In this document: piece by piece, positions 47,035 to 58,092 of the stretch
How positions within the stretch are numbered: the stretch's first letter is position 1
How the letters are laid out: every line of letters begins with the position of its first letter
Assembly (NCBI RefSeq): GCF_032854445.1
Contig: NC_088303.1
Coordinates: forward strand, 36,251,265-36,315,264
From: Liolophura sinensis
Taxonomy: Eukaryota > Mollusca > Polyplacophora > Chitonida > Chitonidae
Direction: 5' to 3'
Length of the DNA: 64,000 nucleotides
Made by a program: the position numbers and the translations under genes
Notes under the pieces: model-generated
Told to the model about the DNA's origin: nothing
Databases searched by the model: none
Seen by the model: the letters and a program-made list of their open reading frames with translations, nothing else

Positions 47035-47711
47035 ATCGTCGTGCACTGAATAGATGAACATAGCAGTATCCCATGCTCTTGGTACCCAAGCCATATGTGG
47101 TAAATCAAAGCAAACCTGTGGAGACTGACATAACCAACATCATGACGAAATGGTGTAACCCACCTGAATGAACAAGCTAAAGTCCCACTAAATGAAAGTT
47201 TGTATTATTTGCCAGCAAACGGGATTCCTTAACGAGCATACCTGACCATAACGAGATAAAACAGAGTACAGAAACATGTCAGACAGGTCAATTGATCTCT
47301 CGTCGACATTCACGATCAACTGGTTCGTTAGGACAGGAATCAACACCGACGCCAATGACAATGAGTGACCCTCTTATAATGCTGGTATTAGGCTTGGTGG
47401 ATGTGGGCTGGATGTGAAGCTGGTAATACGTACATGTATGTCAGAATGTACCAGATCTACTACTGATTGAACAAATGACATTACCATTTACCACAGATTC
47501 CATGAATATTCCATGCCATATAGGTGTAATGTTTGCCATGAGCCATGCCTACAGCTACATCATCATCATCATCATGCACAAAAAACAGACATCACTAATG
47601 AACTACATGTCTCTGACCTGATTGGTCGGTGGGTGTTATCATATCATATATAACACCATATCAAGCATGTATGTGCATCAGTTCAGCAAAGCCAGCTGGT
47701 TTCGTGAGCGT

Positions 47712-47968
47712 TGTTTATTTGATTGCTATCTTACTCAAAAATATTTCACTTGCATGACGACAGCCAGCTTTATGGTGTGAGATACCAGGCATACCCCGAG
47801 GAAACCCTTGACCATCTAAAGGTTACTGTCAGACCTTCTCAAGTACATGTATGACCACAGAGGAAGCCAGCATGGGCTGGACTAAAACTCAAAGCGTTCG
47901 CATTGGTGAGAGGCTTCTGGCTCATTGTGCTACTCGAGCACACTGACCACCAGGCCACGGAGGCCTCA
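47712..47968 (-). mobile_element. SINE family A, full-span, diverged
   Basis: Begins GTTTATTTGATTGCTATCTT, retains AAAAATATTTCACTTGCATGA, AGAGGAAGCCAGCATGGGC and a mutated B-box complement (GGACTAAAACTCAAAGCG). The head ends CAGGCCACGGAGGCCTC. High divergence implies an old insertion. Confidence 0.9.
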
Positions 47969-48644
47969 GGGTTCCCCGACAGCGATTGAGAGATGTATGA
48001 TGTAAACACGGTACACATACCACCCTCTGATCCGAATGTTCATGTAAAACTGTGATGTTTATCCATCATAAACACAGTCGAGACCCAACTCTATGAAGCT
48101 TAATGTTTTGTACCGTGGTAATAAAGTTTTAATTGGCTGAGAAGGTGGAGAATCCTTTAGCTCTATCTTTATACTTTGTCAGGCCGATAAAGAAAGAAAG
48201 GATGAATAATTATGGTTTATAAGTAACGGCAGTATTTCAGCCATATCGAGATTAAAGAATATGTTAAAATCTGAAGTAGTTTCATACATAGCTTTCAACG
48301 GAATAATTTTAACATTCCAATTAAATCAGAACAAATAGGGAACAGGTGTTAAAAAAAATCATCAAATAATCAACAAAAATCAGTCAAAATTAGAAACCTA
48401 CATTAAATGTAGTTTGTATACAATATCCTGTTCTCAAAAAAATACCCTTTTAAATGCTGTAAATAAACAACTGAAATATACTAATCGAGTGAACAATGCA
48501 GAGCCCTAGCAAACATTACCCTATCAAGGGCCAAATTATGTTTTAAACAAGGACTTACCTTGTTTGTATGTAGCTATTCTGTTCAAAAGGCCCACACTGG
48601 AGTGCTCTACAGGCTGTAATGTCTGTGATGTGAATGCTTGATTG

Positions 48645-48887
48645 ACTGGTTGCAGGTATATCTCCGAATTCAAAAATTTGTCACTTAATTTTTTGTGACA
48701 GCGATCTAGTTTATGAGTAGAGGTAACCAGACTGCCTGTCATAAACCACTGATTGACAGGTGCCGAACAAACAACCTGGCTTAAAACTACACCTGAAATA
48801 GTAAGAGCTGGACTCGAACAGGCGACCTCAATGTTCAAAGATCTGACAGTCACCAGCACTTTAACCACCTGAGCCAGCAAGGCCCCC
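48645..48887 (-). mobile_element. SINE family C
   Basis: On the reverse strand the head is GGGGCCTTGCTGGCTCAGGT then GGTTAAAG (A-box-like), and about 50 bases on GTCGCCTGTTCGAGTCCAGC (B-box). It differs in sequence and A-to-B spacing from family A and resembles the 15845-16112 copy. The body downstream of the head (48645-48780) is only loosely defined. Confidence 0.8.
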
Positions 48888-49994
48888 TGTATATGAAGTG
48901 GGACGAGTCAACCTTGATGTAATTGACAATGTACGGGTTATACCGCATACCCTAGGGGCACTCGGCTTGATAGCACACTTGGAAAGGGCATATTAATACA
49001 ACCAGTAATTTCAACACAACTGCAGACCAGCAGGATTATTAATCATGAGGTGACATCCAACTGATATACAATCATACATGTATGCATTGTAAGTTCACAC
49101 TGACCTTCTGGTGAAGTCTTCTGGCATAGAGCATGGGGGATGTAGTGGTGCTAGCAGTTAGGGATTCCTTGCATCCAGCTCCTTTAACCCTGGTAGGTCC
49201 ACACAAGTGTCTTTTTCACAGCGGCTGAGGTTCAGTCATCCTCACTAGCGTCTGCAGTTGTATCACCTTCTATACAAAAAGTAGTCAATTGCTGAAGTCA
49301 TTGCGTCCAGTCACTGAAGCCAGCACAAGGGGTTCAACCAGCGCTATGGCCCCAGACAGCTAGTACCCTCTGCCTTTCCTCCCGCACCCGAGTTGCTGTG
49401 AATAATAGCGAAACATGCGATACCCATTACTGCGACCTTGAGGGCTGGGTCAATAAAATGTCAGTTATTCAGCAACATACAAATGCTCTCCCTTTACAGT
49501 GCCGTCTGCCCAGCGTGGGAGGTTGACGCAGCTAGGGTATTGATTTAACTTGATCGCATATAAGCCAACTTTGTGAGGATTTAGGAGGCTTGTATGAAGA
49601 GAGATATCTAGGATCGCCTTGCCTGTTTATAGTGTGTGATCAGATAAAGGCCGTTGGACCATACACTGAGGATATTAGCAAACTGTGGCACGTATAGCAT
49701 GTAACGTTGTTACATAAGGGCGACGAAGAACATTATAACACAGAGTGGAATATATATTTTCACTGCAACACACTAGAGGACTGTAACTTCATTTACAGTA
49801 GACGCAATGGCCAGCCTCTCCTATCAGCAGTATTTTCTAATGCATCTGAAAGGTGAATCTATCTGCGATTTTGCTCTCCTAGCAGGTTGCAATATAGCAT
49901 TTACTCAAACTGAATTAAGAATGTGTCTGGGAATGGGAATGAAATAGTGGCAGTAGACCAATGGCAGTGAACAGTGCTAGACCACAAATGCTGT

Positions 49995-51556
49995 CGGGGG
50001 AAGGGGTCTAGTAGGTACATGAAGTGCTTGCCTTTGAATCTCTTAGACATCTGGTGCTGGTTCAAACCCAGTCTTGGACAAGGTGTGTTATAGATTCACC
50101 AACTTTCACCACTCGTTCAGCCTAGAGTGATGACAATAAGTCCTTAACGACACTGGTGAAGCCTAGAGTGATGACAATAAGTCCTTAACGACACTGGTGG
50201 AGCCTAAAGTGATGACAATAAGTGATGAATGACACTGGTCGAGACTAGAGAGATGACAATAAGTCGTCAACGACATTGGTGGAGCCTAGGGTGATGAGAG
50301 TAAGTGATCAATGACACTGGTGGAGCCTCGAGAGATGACAATAAGTCGTCAACGACACTGGTGGAGCCTAGAGTGTTGACAATAAGTGATCAATGACACT
50401 GCTGGGGCCTAGAGTGATGACAATAAGTGATCAACGACACTGGTAGGGCCTAGAGTGATGACAATAAGTGATCAATGACACTGGTGGGACCTAGAGTGAT
50501 GACAATAAGTGATCAACAACACTGGTGGAGCCTAGAGTGACGACAATAAGTGATCAATGACACTGGTGGGGCCTAAAGTGATGACAATAAGTGATCAACA
50601 ACAATTATTAGCCTAGAGAGATGACAATACGTCGTCAATGACAATGGTGGAGCCTAGGGTGATGACAATAAGTGATGAATGACACTGGTCGAGCCTAGAG
50701 AGATGACAATAAGTCATCAACGACATTGGTGGAGCCTAGGGTGATGAGAGTAAGTGATCAATGACACTGGTGGAGCCTCGAGAGATGACAATAAGTCGTC
50801 AACGACACTGGTGGAGCCTAGAGTGTTGACAATAAGTGATCAATGACACTGGTGGGGCCTAGAGTGATGATAATAAGTGATCAACGACAATTATTAGCCT
50901 AGAGAGATGACAATACGTCGTCAACGACAATGGTGGAGCCTAGAGTGATGACAATAAGTGATCAATGACACTGGTGGGGCCTAGAGTGATGACAATAAGT
51001 GATCAATGACACTGGTGGAGCCTAGAGTGTTGACAATAAGTGATCAATGACACTGGTGGGGCCTAGAGTGATGACAATAAGTGATCAACGACAATTATTA
51101 GCCTAGAGAGATGACAATACGTTGTCAACGACAATGGTGGAGCCTAGAGTGATGACAATAAGTGATCAATGACACTGGTGGGGCCTAAAGTGATGACAAT
51201 AAGTGATCAACGACAATTATTAGCCTAGAGAGATGACAATACGTTGTCAATGACAATGGTGGAGCCTAGGGTGATGACAATAAGTGATCAATGACACTGG
51301 TGGGGCCTAGAGTGATGACAATAAGTGATCAATGACACTGGTGTGGCCGTTTTTTTATAGTCTAACATTCACTAAACACCACTCCTCTGCCAGTAATATG
51401 GTTTGAATACACGTACCTATAATGATTGTCAGTAGCTTGCTGAAGGTCTGAGGTTTATCCCAGGCTCTCTGGTGTCCTCCACTATGAAACTGACTGCAGC
51501 AGCCATCATATCAGTGAAAAACATTAATTCAAAAATATAAATAAATCATAAAAGTT
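49995..51556 (+). mobile_element. Family C-like SINE split by a 1.2-kb internal tandem array
   Basis: The left part (49995-50118) has a B-box-like GCTGGTTCAAACCCAGTC. The right part (51347-51556) looks like a SINE 3' end: CCCAGGCTCTCTGGTGTCC, CATCATATCAGTGAAAAAC and an AAATATAAATAAATCATAAA tail. Between them sits the 41-bp array. The simplest reading is one element in which a short internal segment expanded. The family assignment of the 3' part is inferred from its resemblance to other lophotrochozoan SINE tails. Confidence 0.6.
50119..51346. repeat. Tandem array, 41-bp unit, about 30 copies
   Basis: Units read GCCTAGAGTGATGACAATAA, GTGATCAATGACACTGGTGG and a final base. Variant blocks with GACAATTATTAGCCTAGAG (shortened unit) and GTCGTCAACGAC recur at regular multi-unit spacing, indicating higher-order duplication. 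Confidence 0.96.
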
Positions 51557-52427
51557 GGAACAGGGAGGTAACAATGGACAAGATACTGGACTATCATTTC
51601 AAATACTAGGTTGACACAAGTGACCTACATTGTGCATTCTGCACAATACTTCATCTTCCAGGGTATAAAATGTTTAATTCTGGCTTTTTGTCTTATGGTT
51701 CATGTAGGAAATGAAATTAATTTCTTTTTGCTTATTGAAATATATTATGCCAAAGATTCACATGGCACTATGCCGTTCTCTACCAGCCTGACAGCCCATT
51801 TTTTTTTTATTATTGCTGCTAATATGAATGTAAGCTCATAGTATTCTATCAGTATAGTTAAACTGTCAAGGGGGTGGGGGTGTAGTAGTAATCCTGATTA
51901 AAACATGAAACAATTGGGTTAAGAGTCTCAGTCTAAATTAACATAATTCTCATATGTTACTTTACTTTTTACCTCACTGGATCTTATCAGAATAGACTCA
52001 GTGTGCTACTTTAAAATTCTGATATACATTGTGACAGTCCTTGAGGGGATGTAGGTCTCAAACAGATCATCGCATAGTTATGAAAACAAACTTCATGGAA
52101 CGAAAAGTTTTGCACTGATGGCATGTACCAAACCCATCCAAAGAACTTGGAGCTTTTTATGTCTTTCTCGTTGTCACAAGTTCTTGCTCAGGATGTATTA
52201 AATGTCAGCACATTGCTGTTGACAGCAAACTGTTTGGTATCTTTGAAGTTCTTTCATAAAACATGACGACAAACCAGTGTGTTAATTTAATGACACTGGT
52301 GAGAGTAGTAAATTAGGATTGCATTTATTCAACTGAATATCGAACCCAAAAATGACCACCGTTATTCCAGACTGCACTTCACTCGCCTCTGGCATTCACA
52401 AGCAGACAATGGGAGGGTTAGGTACAG

Positions 52428-52529
52428 GGTAGCTCTGAGATTGGTTGGCCACGGTAGCTCTGAGATTGGTTGGCCACGGTAGCTCTGAGATTGGTTAGCC
52501 ATGGTAGCTCTGAGATTGGTTGGCCATGG
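52428..52529. repeat. Short tandem array, 25-bp unit, four copies
   Basis: Four near-identical units of GGTAGCTCTGAGATTGGTTG plus GCCAC. Confidence 0.95.
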
Positions 52530-52571
52530 CCACAGCTTAGCTTCCATATTATTAACTGCTCAGGATTTTTA

Positions 52572-52811
52572 TTTATTTATTTATTTATCTGATTGGTGTT
52601 TTACACCGTACTAAAAAATATTTCACTTATATGACGGCGGCCAGCATCATGGTGGGTGGAAACCGGGCAGAGCCCAGGGGAAACCCACGACCATCCCCAG
52701 GTTGCTGCAAAACCTTCCCACGTACTGCTGGAGAGGAAGCCAATATGAGCTGGACTTGAACTCACAGCGACCGCATTGGTGAGAGAATCCTGGGTCATTA
52801 CGCCCCCTCGA
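52572..52811 (-). mobile_element. SINE family A with truncated head
   Basis: Tail, TTGGTGTTTTACACCGTACT, central block and B-box complement GGACTTGAACTCACAGCGAC are well preserved. The A-box end is replaced by ACGCCCCCTCGA. GATTTTTA at 52564-52571 and 52812-52819 is a possible 8-bp target duplication, though short and AT-rich. Confidence 0.92.
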
Positions 52812-53146
52812 GATTTTTAGTTCAGTAGTCCATCCTAATGTTTGGCATACTGAATCTATTAGCTACGAGAGCTTAAAAGACACTAGTATTGCATCGTCTC
52901 TTCTAACAATAATACAGCCGCTTAAAATTTAGAATGGAGGAGTTAAACTGTGTTACATGTCTGAACCTCAGGCAAGGTAAGTGCTGGCTGTTTGAAAGAT
53001 AAACTGTTGACAATGAGATCCAAAGACTAGAGCACCCTTATAATTGACGACAAAAAATTAAAAAGAAAAAAAAAAAAGTCCGAGCGCATCAACTTTACGA
53101 ACAGGTCAGCATGTACTCGCTGAACATGTCAATGGCAAGCATACCT

Positions 53147-54472
53147 GTTCATGTAATAACCACATTTTCCAAACCTACGTTATACCATACATGTAACTGT
53201 TGGTAATGTTGATGCCATCACCCTGTTCATGTAATAACCACATTTTCCAAGCCTTCGTTATACCATACATGTAACTGTTGGTAATGTTGATGCCATCACC
53301 CTGTTCATGTAATAACCACATTTTCCAAGCCTACGTTATACCATACATGTAACTGTTGGTGATGTTGATGCCATCACCCTGTTCATGTAATAACCACATT
53401 TTCCAAGCCTCCGTTATACCATACATGTAACTGTTGGTGATGTGGATGCCATCACCCTGTTCATGTAATAACCACATTTTCCAAGCCTCCGTTATACCAT
53501 ACATGTAACTGTTGGTGATGTTGATGCCATCACCCTGTTCATGTAATAACCACATTTTCCAAGCCTACGTTATACCATACATGTAACTGTTGGTCATGTT
53601 GATGCCATCACCCTGTTCATGTAATAACCACATTTTCCAAGCCTTCGTTATACCATACATGTAACTGTCGGTGATGTTGATGCCATCACCCTGTTCATGT
53701 AATAACCACATTTTCCAAGCCTTCGTTATACCATACATGTAACTGTTGGTGATGTTGATGCCATCACCCTGTTCATGTAATAACCACATTTTCCAAGCCT
53801 ACGTTATACCATACATGTAACTGTCGGTGATGTTGATGCCATCACCCTGTTCATGTAATAACCACATTTTCCAAGCCTTCGTTATACCATACATGTAACT
53901 GTTGGTAATGTTGATGCCATCACCCTGTTCATGTAATAACCACATTTTCCAAGCCTACGTTATACCATACATGTAACTGTTGGTGATGTTGATGCCATCA
54001 CCCTGTTCATGTAATAACCACATTTTCCAAGCCTCCGTTATACCATACATGTAACTGTTGGTGATGTTGATGCCATCACCCTGTTCATGTAATAACCACA
54101 TTTTCCAAGCCTACGTTATACCATACATGTAACTGTTGGTCATGTTGATGCCATCACCCTGTTCATGTAATAACCACATTTTCCAAGCCTTCGTTATACC
54201 ATACATGTAACTGTTGGTGATGTGGATGCCATCACCCTGTTCATGTAATAACCACATTTTCCAAGCCTTCGTTATACCATACATGTAACTGTTGGTGATG
54301 TTGATGCCATCACCCTGTTCATGTAATAACCACATTTTCCAAGCCTTCGTTATACCATACATGTAACTGTCGGTGATGTTGATGCCATCACCCTGTTCAT
54401 GTAATAACCACATTTTCCAAGCCCATGTTATACCATACATACTAAGTGTTGGTGATGTGGATGTCATCATCC
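53147..54472. repeat. Tandem array, 78-bp unit, 17 copies
   Basis: Units carry GTTCATGTAATAACCACATT, TTCCAAGCCTACGTTATACC, ATACATGTAACTGTTGGTGA and TGTTGATGCCATCACCCT. Variation is confined to a few positions (TACG/TTCG/TCCG, GGTGATG/GGTAATG/GGTCATG), so copies are very homogeneous. 78 bp equals 26 codons, and antisense frames beginning MWLLHEQGDGI stay open. A non-repeat gene context is lacking, so I call it a minisatellite. Confidence 0.96.
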
Positions 54473-55026
54473 TACTTGAATGAGACTGACCTGTTAGTCT
54501 CCCCAGAATGACATTTTGAGAGGCCACATCAATCATGTGACCACGGCAACTAGACCGAGATGTTAGGAGAGGAACCGTAGGCTCCACAAATGTCATTTTT
54601 TATGAATTTGTGCGATTACCATTGATCATTATTTATGTTTAATTTATATTTAAGCCAAACAGCCAGCTGACAATGGTTGATACTAGGCTAGTTTTAGTGT
54701 GCCTGTGAACAGCAGTAAATGTTCCTTACTGTAAATCTAACACATTCCCATCTGTCCCTCTAATGAAGCAGTTGTATCAGGCACCTGGAGTCCTGTCCAC
54801 GGCAACATTTAGTGAAGAGATACATCACCATGGTAAATGTGCTTGACTTCTCTCTGTAACTCTTGCAAATGTGTTGTTTGAATAGGGGGGTACCCGATAT
54901 GCCATGAACAGGGGGCTTGGACCTGCTACTAGAGGGCACTTCAGTGCATGGTTAGACTAGTTGGGGAGCCAAATATATGCATGACATGTGCGGTGTGATG
55001 ATCTGCTTGAGTCAATGAGTAACCTG

Positions 55027-55993
55027 CTTAAGGGTCTCCTGATGTCAGATATTAACAAATTTGCTTTCGACCTTATCTTGGTTTATACTAAATATAGCCC
55101 AACAATAAAAGGCACAAAATAATCAATATCAAACAGTGAATATATACAGCATATATAACACCACCAGAAATTAAGATTAATCTAATTATGCCCAAAAGAT
55201 AATGAGATGGACTAAAAAATGCACATCTCCTTGTGTTTTACATATACATGTATAAACTCTCATATAAAACAACACTCATGCAATGAATGTAGGTCACCCC
55301 ACCTGGGATTTTTGAGAAAAACACATTTTACATCATTAAACAGGTAAAGAAATGTAACCTACATAAAATGTAAAATTAAAAAAATTTTAAATTTATTTGA
55401 CACTGTTGTCATAAATTTCCAGACATGTTGGTAGGGTGCCCTAAAGGGATACACAAGGTTTGTTTTGTGTCATAGTTTGCGTTATTAAGCTTTAAATTTA
55501 GAAAGTTCTGGGAGGCCTCCATGGCTCAGTTGGATAGTGCGCTAGCGCAGCGTAATGACCCAGGAGCCTCTCACCAATGCGGTCACTGTGAGTTCAAGTC
55601 CAGCTCATGCTGGCTTCCTCTATGGCCATACTTGGGAAGGTCTGCCAGCAACCTGAGGACGGTCGTGGGTTTTCCCCAGGCTCTGCCCAATTTCCACCCA
55701 CCACAATGCTGGTCGCCGTCGTATAAGTTAAATACTCATGAGTAGCCTACAGTGTAAAACACCAATCCAATAAATAAATAAATAGAAAGTTTTGCACGCT
55801 CTTGTCCATGCCATTGTATAAGACAGTGCCATATAATTAGGAAGAATTTAATTGGTGTATAGTCTTGATATGGTCTGAATACTCCATGTGTTCTGGTAAT
55901 TGTTTTGATGGGTTGATTGTTTTGCTGTGTAAAATAGGAACACCGATAGTCAAACACATATATGCACATTGTCTGATAAATGCCACATCATGA
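55027..55993 (+). mobile_element. Dispersed repeat of unknown class, copy 2 (interrupted by a SINE)
   Basis: Counterpart of 18955-19732: TCTCCTGATGTCAGATATTA, TAGCCCAACAATAAAA, AAGATTAATCTAATTATG, GTGTATAGTCTTG and AAATGCCACATCA appear in the same order. A family A SINE is inserted after TTTAGAAAGTT. The flanks resume with CACGCTCTTGTCCATGCCAT, matching copy 1 across the insertion point. The SINE is therefore younger than the repeat. Confidence 0.82.
55508..55782 (+). mobile_element. SINE family A, full length, nested, with 9-bp target-site duplication
   Basis: Head GGCCTCCATGGCTCAGTTGG, B-box GTGAGTTCAAGTCCAGCTC, central block and tail all present. TAGAAAGTT flanks both sides (55499-55507 and 55783-55791). 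It lies inside the second copy of the dispersed repeat. Confidence 0.96.
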
Positions 55994-57097
55994 TACGCTT
56001 AACAATGTATTGTGAGTCTGCAAACTCACTCTGTGAAAATTAGATGCACAACCCATTAATGTGCCTTCAGACTGCATATGACTATTCACAGGCACTGAAA
56101 TGATCAACTGATATGCATTTTTCTGTTCCAATCAGGCGGTCAGCTCAACATGTCCTTTCGATTTAAAAACGTCTTGAAATGACACATTCAATGATCGAAA
56201 TGGAGGTAATTGTTTATTTATGTCAGAAACCAAAATTAATTCTCCTGAAGCGAGAAGAAAGGCATGTGTACAAAAAGAACATATCGATTACATTTCCATA
56301 GAGTTAATACTTGCAATTTGCATTTGCGGCAAACTGGAGGTGGTGACTGAAATCACATTTGCTAGACCATTTTGGAGGGTTGAAGGCTGTAACTTCGGTG
56401 GTTCCGTTCAAATTTATAGGGGGGGGGGGGGGGCTTTTTCGCTGGTATCTCGAAAAACGCATTTAGAAGAAATCTTTTACTCTTATAATGTCGCATACTG
56501 TTTAATATATTGAAAAGTAAATGACAAGTGTTAAAAGGTAAGAGATTTATCTTTATATAAACGTTATTTTAAATATACTAAAGTAACCCCCCTCCCAATG
56601 TTTCAGTTTGGACTAGCCCTGGGATATCTTCTGTAATGGCTGCCACCATGGGCTGCAAGAACTCGTCGGATAACAAAGTAAAGCGTATGTGGCATTCTCA
56701 CAAAACGGAACTGGATCGTGTTGATAATGTGCTGATTTGAACATGTGCGCCTTATACATTTTCAGACAGTAAAAAACAGATATGTATTGATTTGATTGAT
56801 AGTCTGCACTATGAACAGCTGGTCTGACGTTTGAGAGCACATCGATCAGTCTGTCGAGTGCCCTAAAAAAATCTCGCACAACAACAACACTTATTGGCTG
56901 GGATTGTGTAACCAGTAGAAGCTTAAGATAATGAGGCAGTTTTCTGTCTTTATTGGTTTTAGCTGCCCAATGGATCCTCACCATCAAATGGTGATTAGAT
57001 GTAATTAACTGACATTTTTAAACAAATTAGCTCTTGGACGGAAGAGATGATGCCCTGCCATTAGCCCAGGATGGTAACTTTCCCCTTTTTTATAGGG

Positions 57098-57325
57098 CCG
57101 GAAGTTGGGGTTAAGAAGTGGTGATGGACTCAGTGTTACAATGAATGTCAGAATTTTAAAACAGCACACATAATCCATCAAGAAGGGCTAACTAAACATT
57201 AACCAGTACATATGTCACAATAGTATCTTGGTTAGGCCTACTTCTTGTAGGCCTAGCTAAAAACAGGCTACACTGCAACACACATGGGCATAGGGCCAAA
57301 AATGTAATCTAACCCCAACTTCCGG
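57098..57325. repeat. Inverted repeat, 16-bp perfect arms
   Basis: CCGGAAGTTGGGGTTA (57098-57113) recurs inverted at 57310-57325, 196 bp apart. The arms contain CCGGAAG, the core of an ETS-type promoter site. It lies 0.5-0.7 kb upstream of MPPE1 coding exon 1. It could be a MITE or a pair of promoter elements. Confidence 0.6.
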
Positions 57326-57841
57326 TATATGCGCAAGTATCCCAATGCGGAACTCCCTGGAACGTTTATCTCGGATAGGTCGTAATATTTGGACAGGTGT
57401 TGGCATAGTCAGAGCTGTATCCTGTCCACCCATGAAGGAAGCATCATAAAATTTCGGAAAACAGTGGATTGCTAACATCTTCGAGGTGTCTGGATATTCT
57501 TTTACAATGCTTGGGTAATCCTGATTCCTTAGATGTGAACAGAACCCAGCCACGACTACACAAGCGCCAGTCCAAATATAAAATGACACATTAAAACAGT
57601 GCAAAGGGATCTAAAATAAACTAATTAAATGATCAATTTGTCCTTATTCCGGACATTCTGTTGGTCTTATACTAGACCAACCTTCTTTCTGCTTAGATGG
57701 CAAAAGATACAAATTGATTAACATCAGCTTCATTTTGCTTTTCAGGTATAACCTGCTGTCTGGTTACCAGCCTTAACATGGCAGTATGCAAAGTGGGGTG
57801 ATTTTGCAGTCTTGACAACAGGGCTGATTAGTCCAATCAGA

Positions 57842-58092
57842 ATGCTGCTTTCCTGTCGTATGAAGACTTTGGGAAGGTTTTTCTTCATGGTAGTATTATT
57901 GGTGTTTTACTGTGAGTTCCTGCATTACTACATGGTTCTACTGCGGTGTACCTGGCCGAGCTCCGCCTCTCTCACCTGGGCTCGCTTCCAGACAGAGGAG
58001 GATCTTCCAAAACCTCCCCTCCGTGTTATGATTTTATCTGACACTCACCTGCTTGGCTCTAAGAATGGTCATTGGTTTGACAAAATCAGACG
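57842..58092 (+). CDS. MPPE1: MPPE1/PGAP5 homologue, coding exon 1 (start and membrane anchor)
   Basis: MPPE1 (PGAP5) is a Mn-dependent metallophosphoesterase of the early secretory pathway. It removes the ethanolamine-phosphate side chain from the second mannose of GPI anchors, helping GPI-anchored proteins leave the ER. This exon encodes residues 1-83 plus two bases. A hydrophobic anchor spans about 12-34 (FFFMVVLLVFYCEFLHYY), followed by the conserved LRCTWP segment and the first metal motif SDTHL (66-70). HWFDKIRR lies at the end. The ATG at 57842 is the first in frame after a TTTTGCAG acceptor candidate at 57802-57809; an alternative start is Met7. The donor is AGACG|GTAAGT (58093). The arrangement of short N-terminus, single anchor and then catalytic domain agrees with the family. 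Identity is firm, the exact start less so. Confidence 0.92.

Larger units (their letters stand above)
42011..57809. other. Spacer between the two divergent genes
   Basis: Made up largely of SINEs, tandem arrays and one dispersed repeat, listed separately. Stretches 42011-42530, 42970-44010, 44280-45800, 47040-47710, 47970-48640, 48890-49990, 51560-52425, 52815-53140, 54475-55020 and 55995-57790 contain no assignable gene. A G-run lies at 56421-56433. Open frames at 56613-56987 and 57257-57604 (both reverse, 115-124 residues) match no family I know. The second starts with a hydrophobic stretch, but neither has splice or conservation support. Confidence 0.7.

Noticed and set aside
56613-56987. 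Reverse open frame of 124 residues upstream of MPPE1
   Set aside because: Longest non-repeat orphan frame in the spacer, but no motif, family or exon border could be recognised. Possibly a transposon remnant; not supported enough to annotate.
57257-57604. Reverse open frame of 115 residues with a hydrophobic N-terminus, upstream of MPPE1
   Set aside because: No homology recognised and no donor or conserved context. Kept only as part of the inverted-repeat finding.
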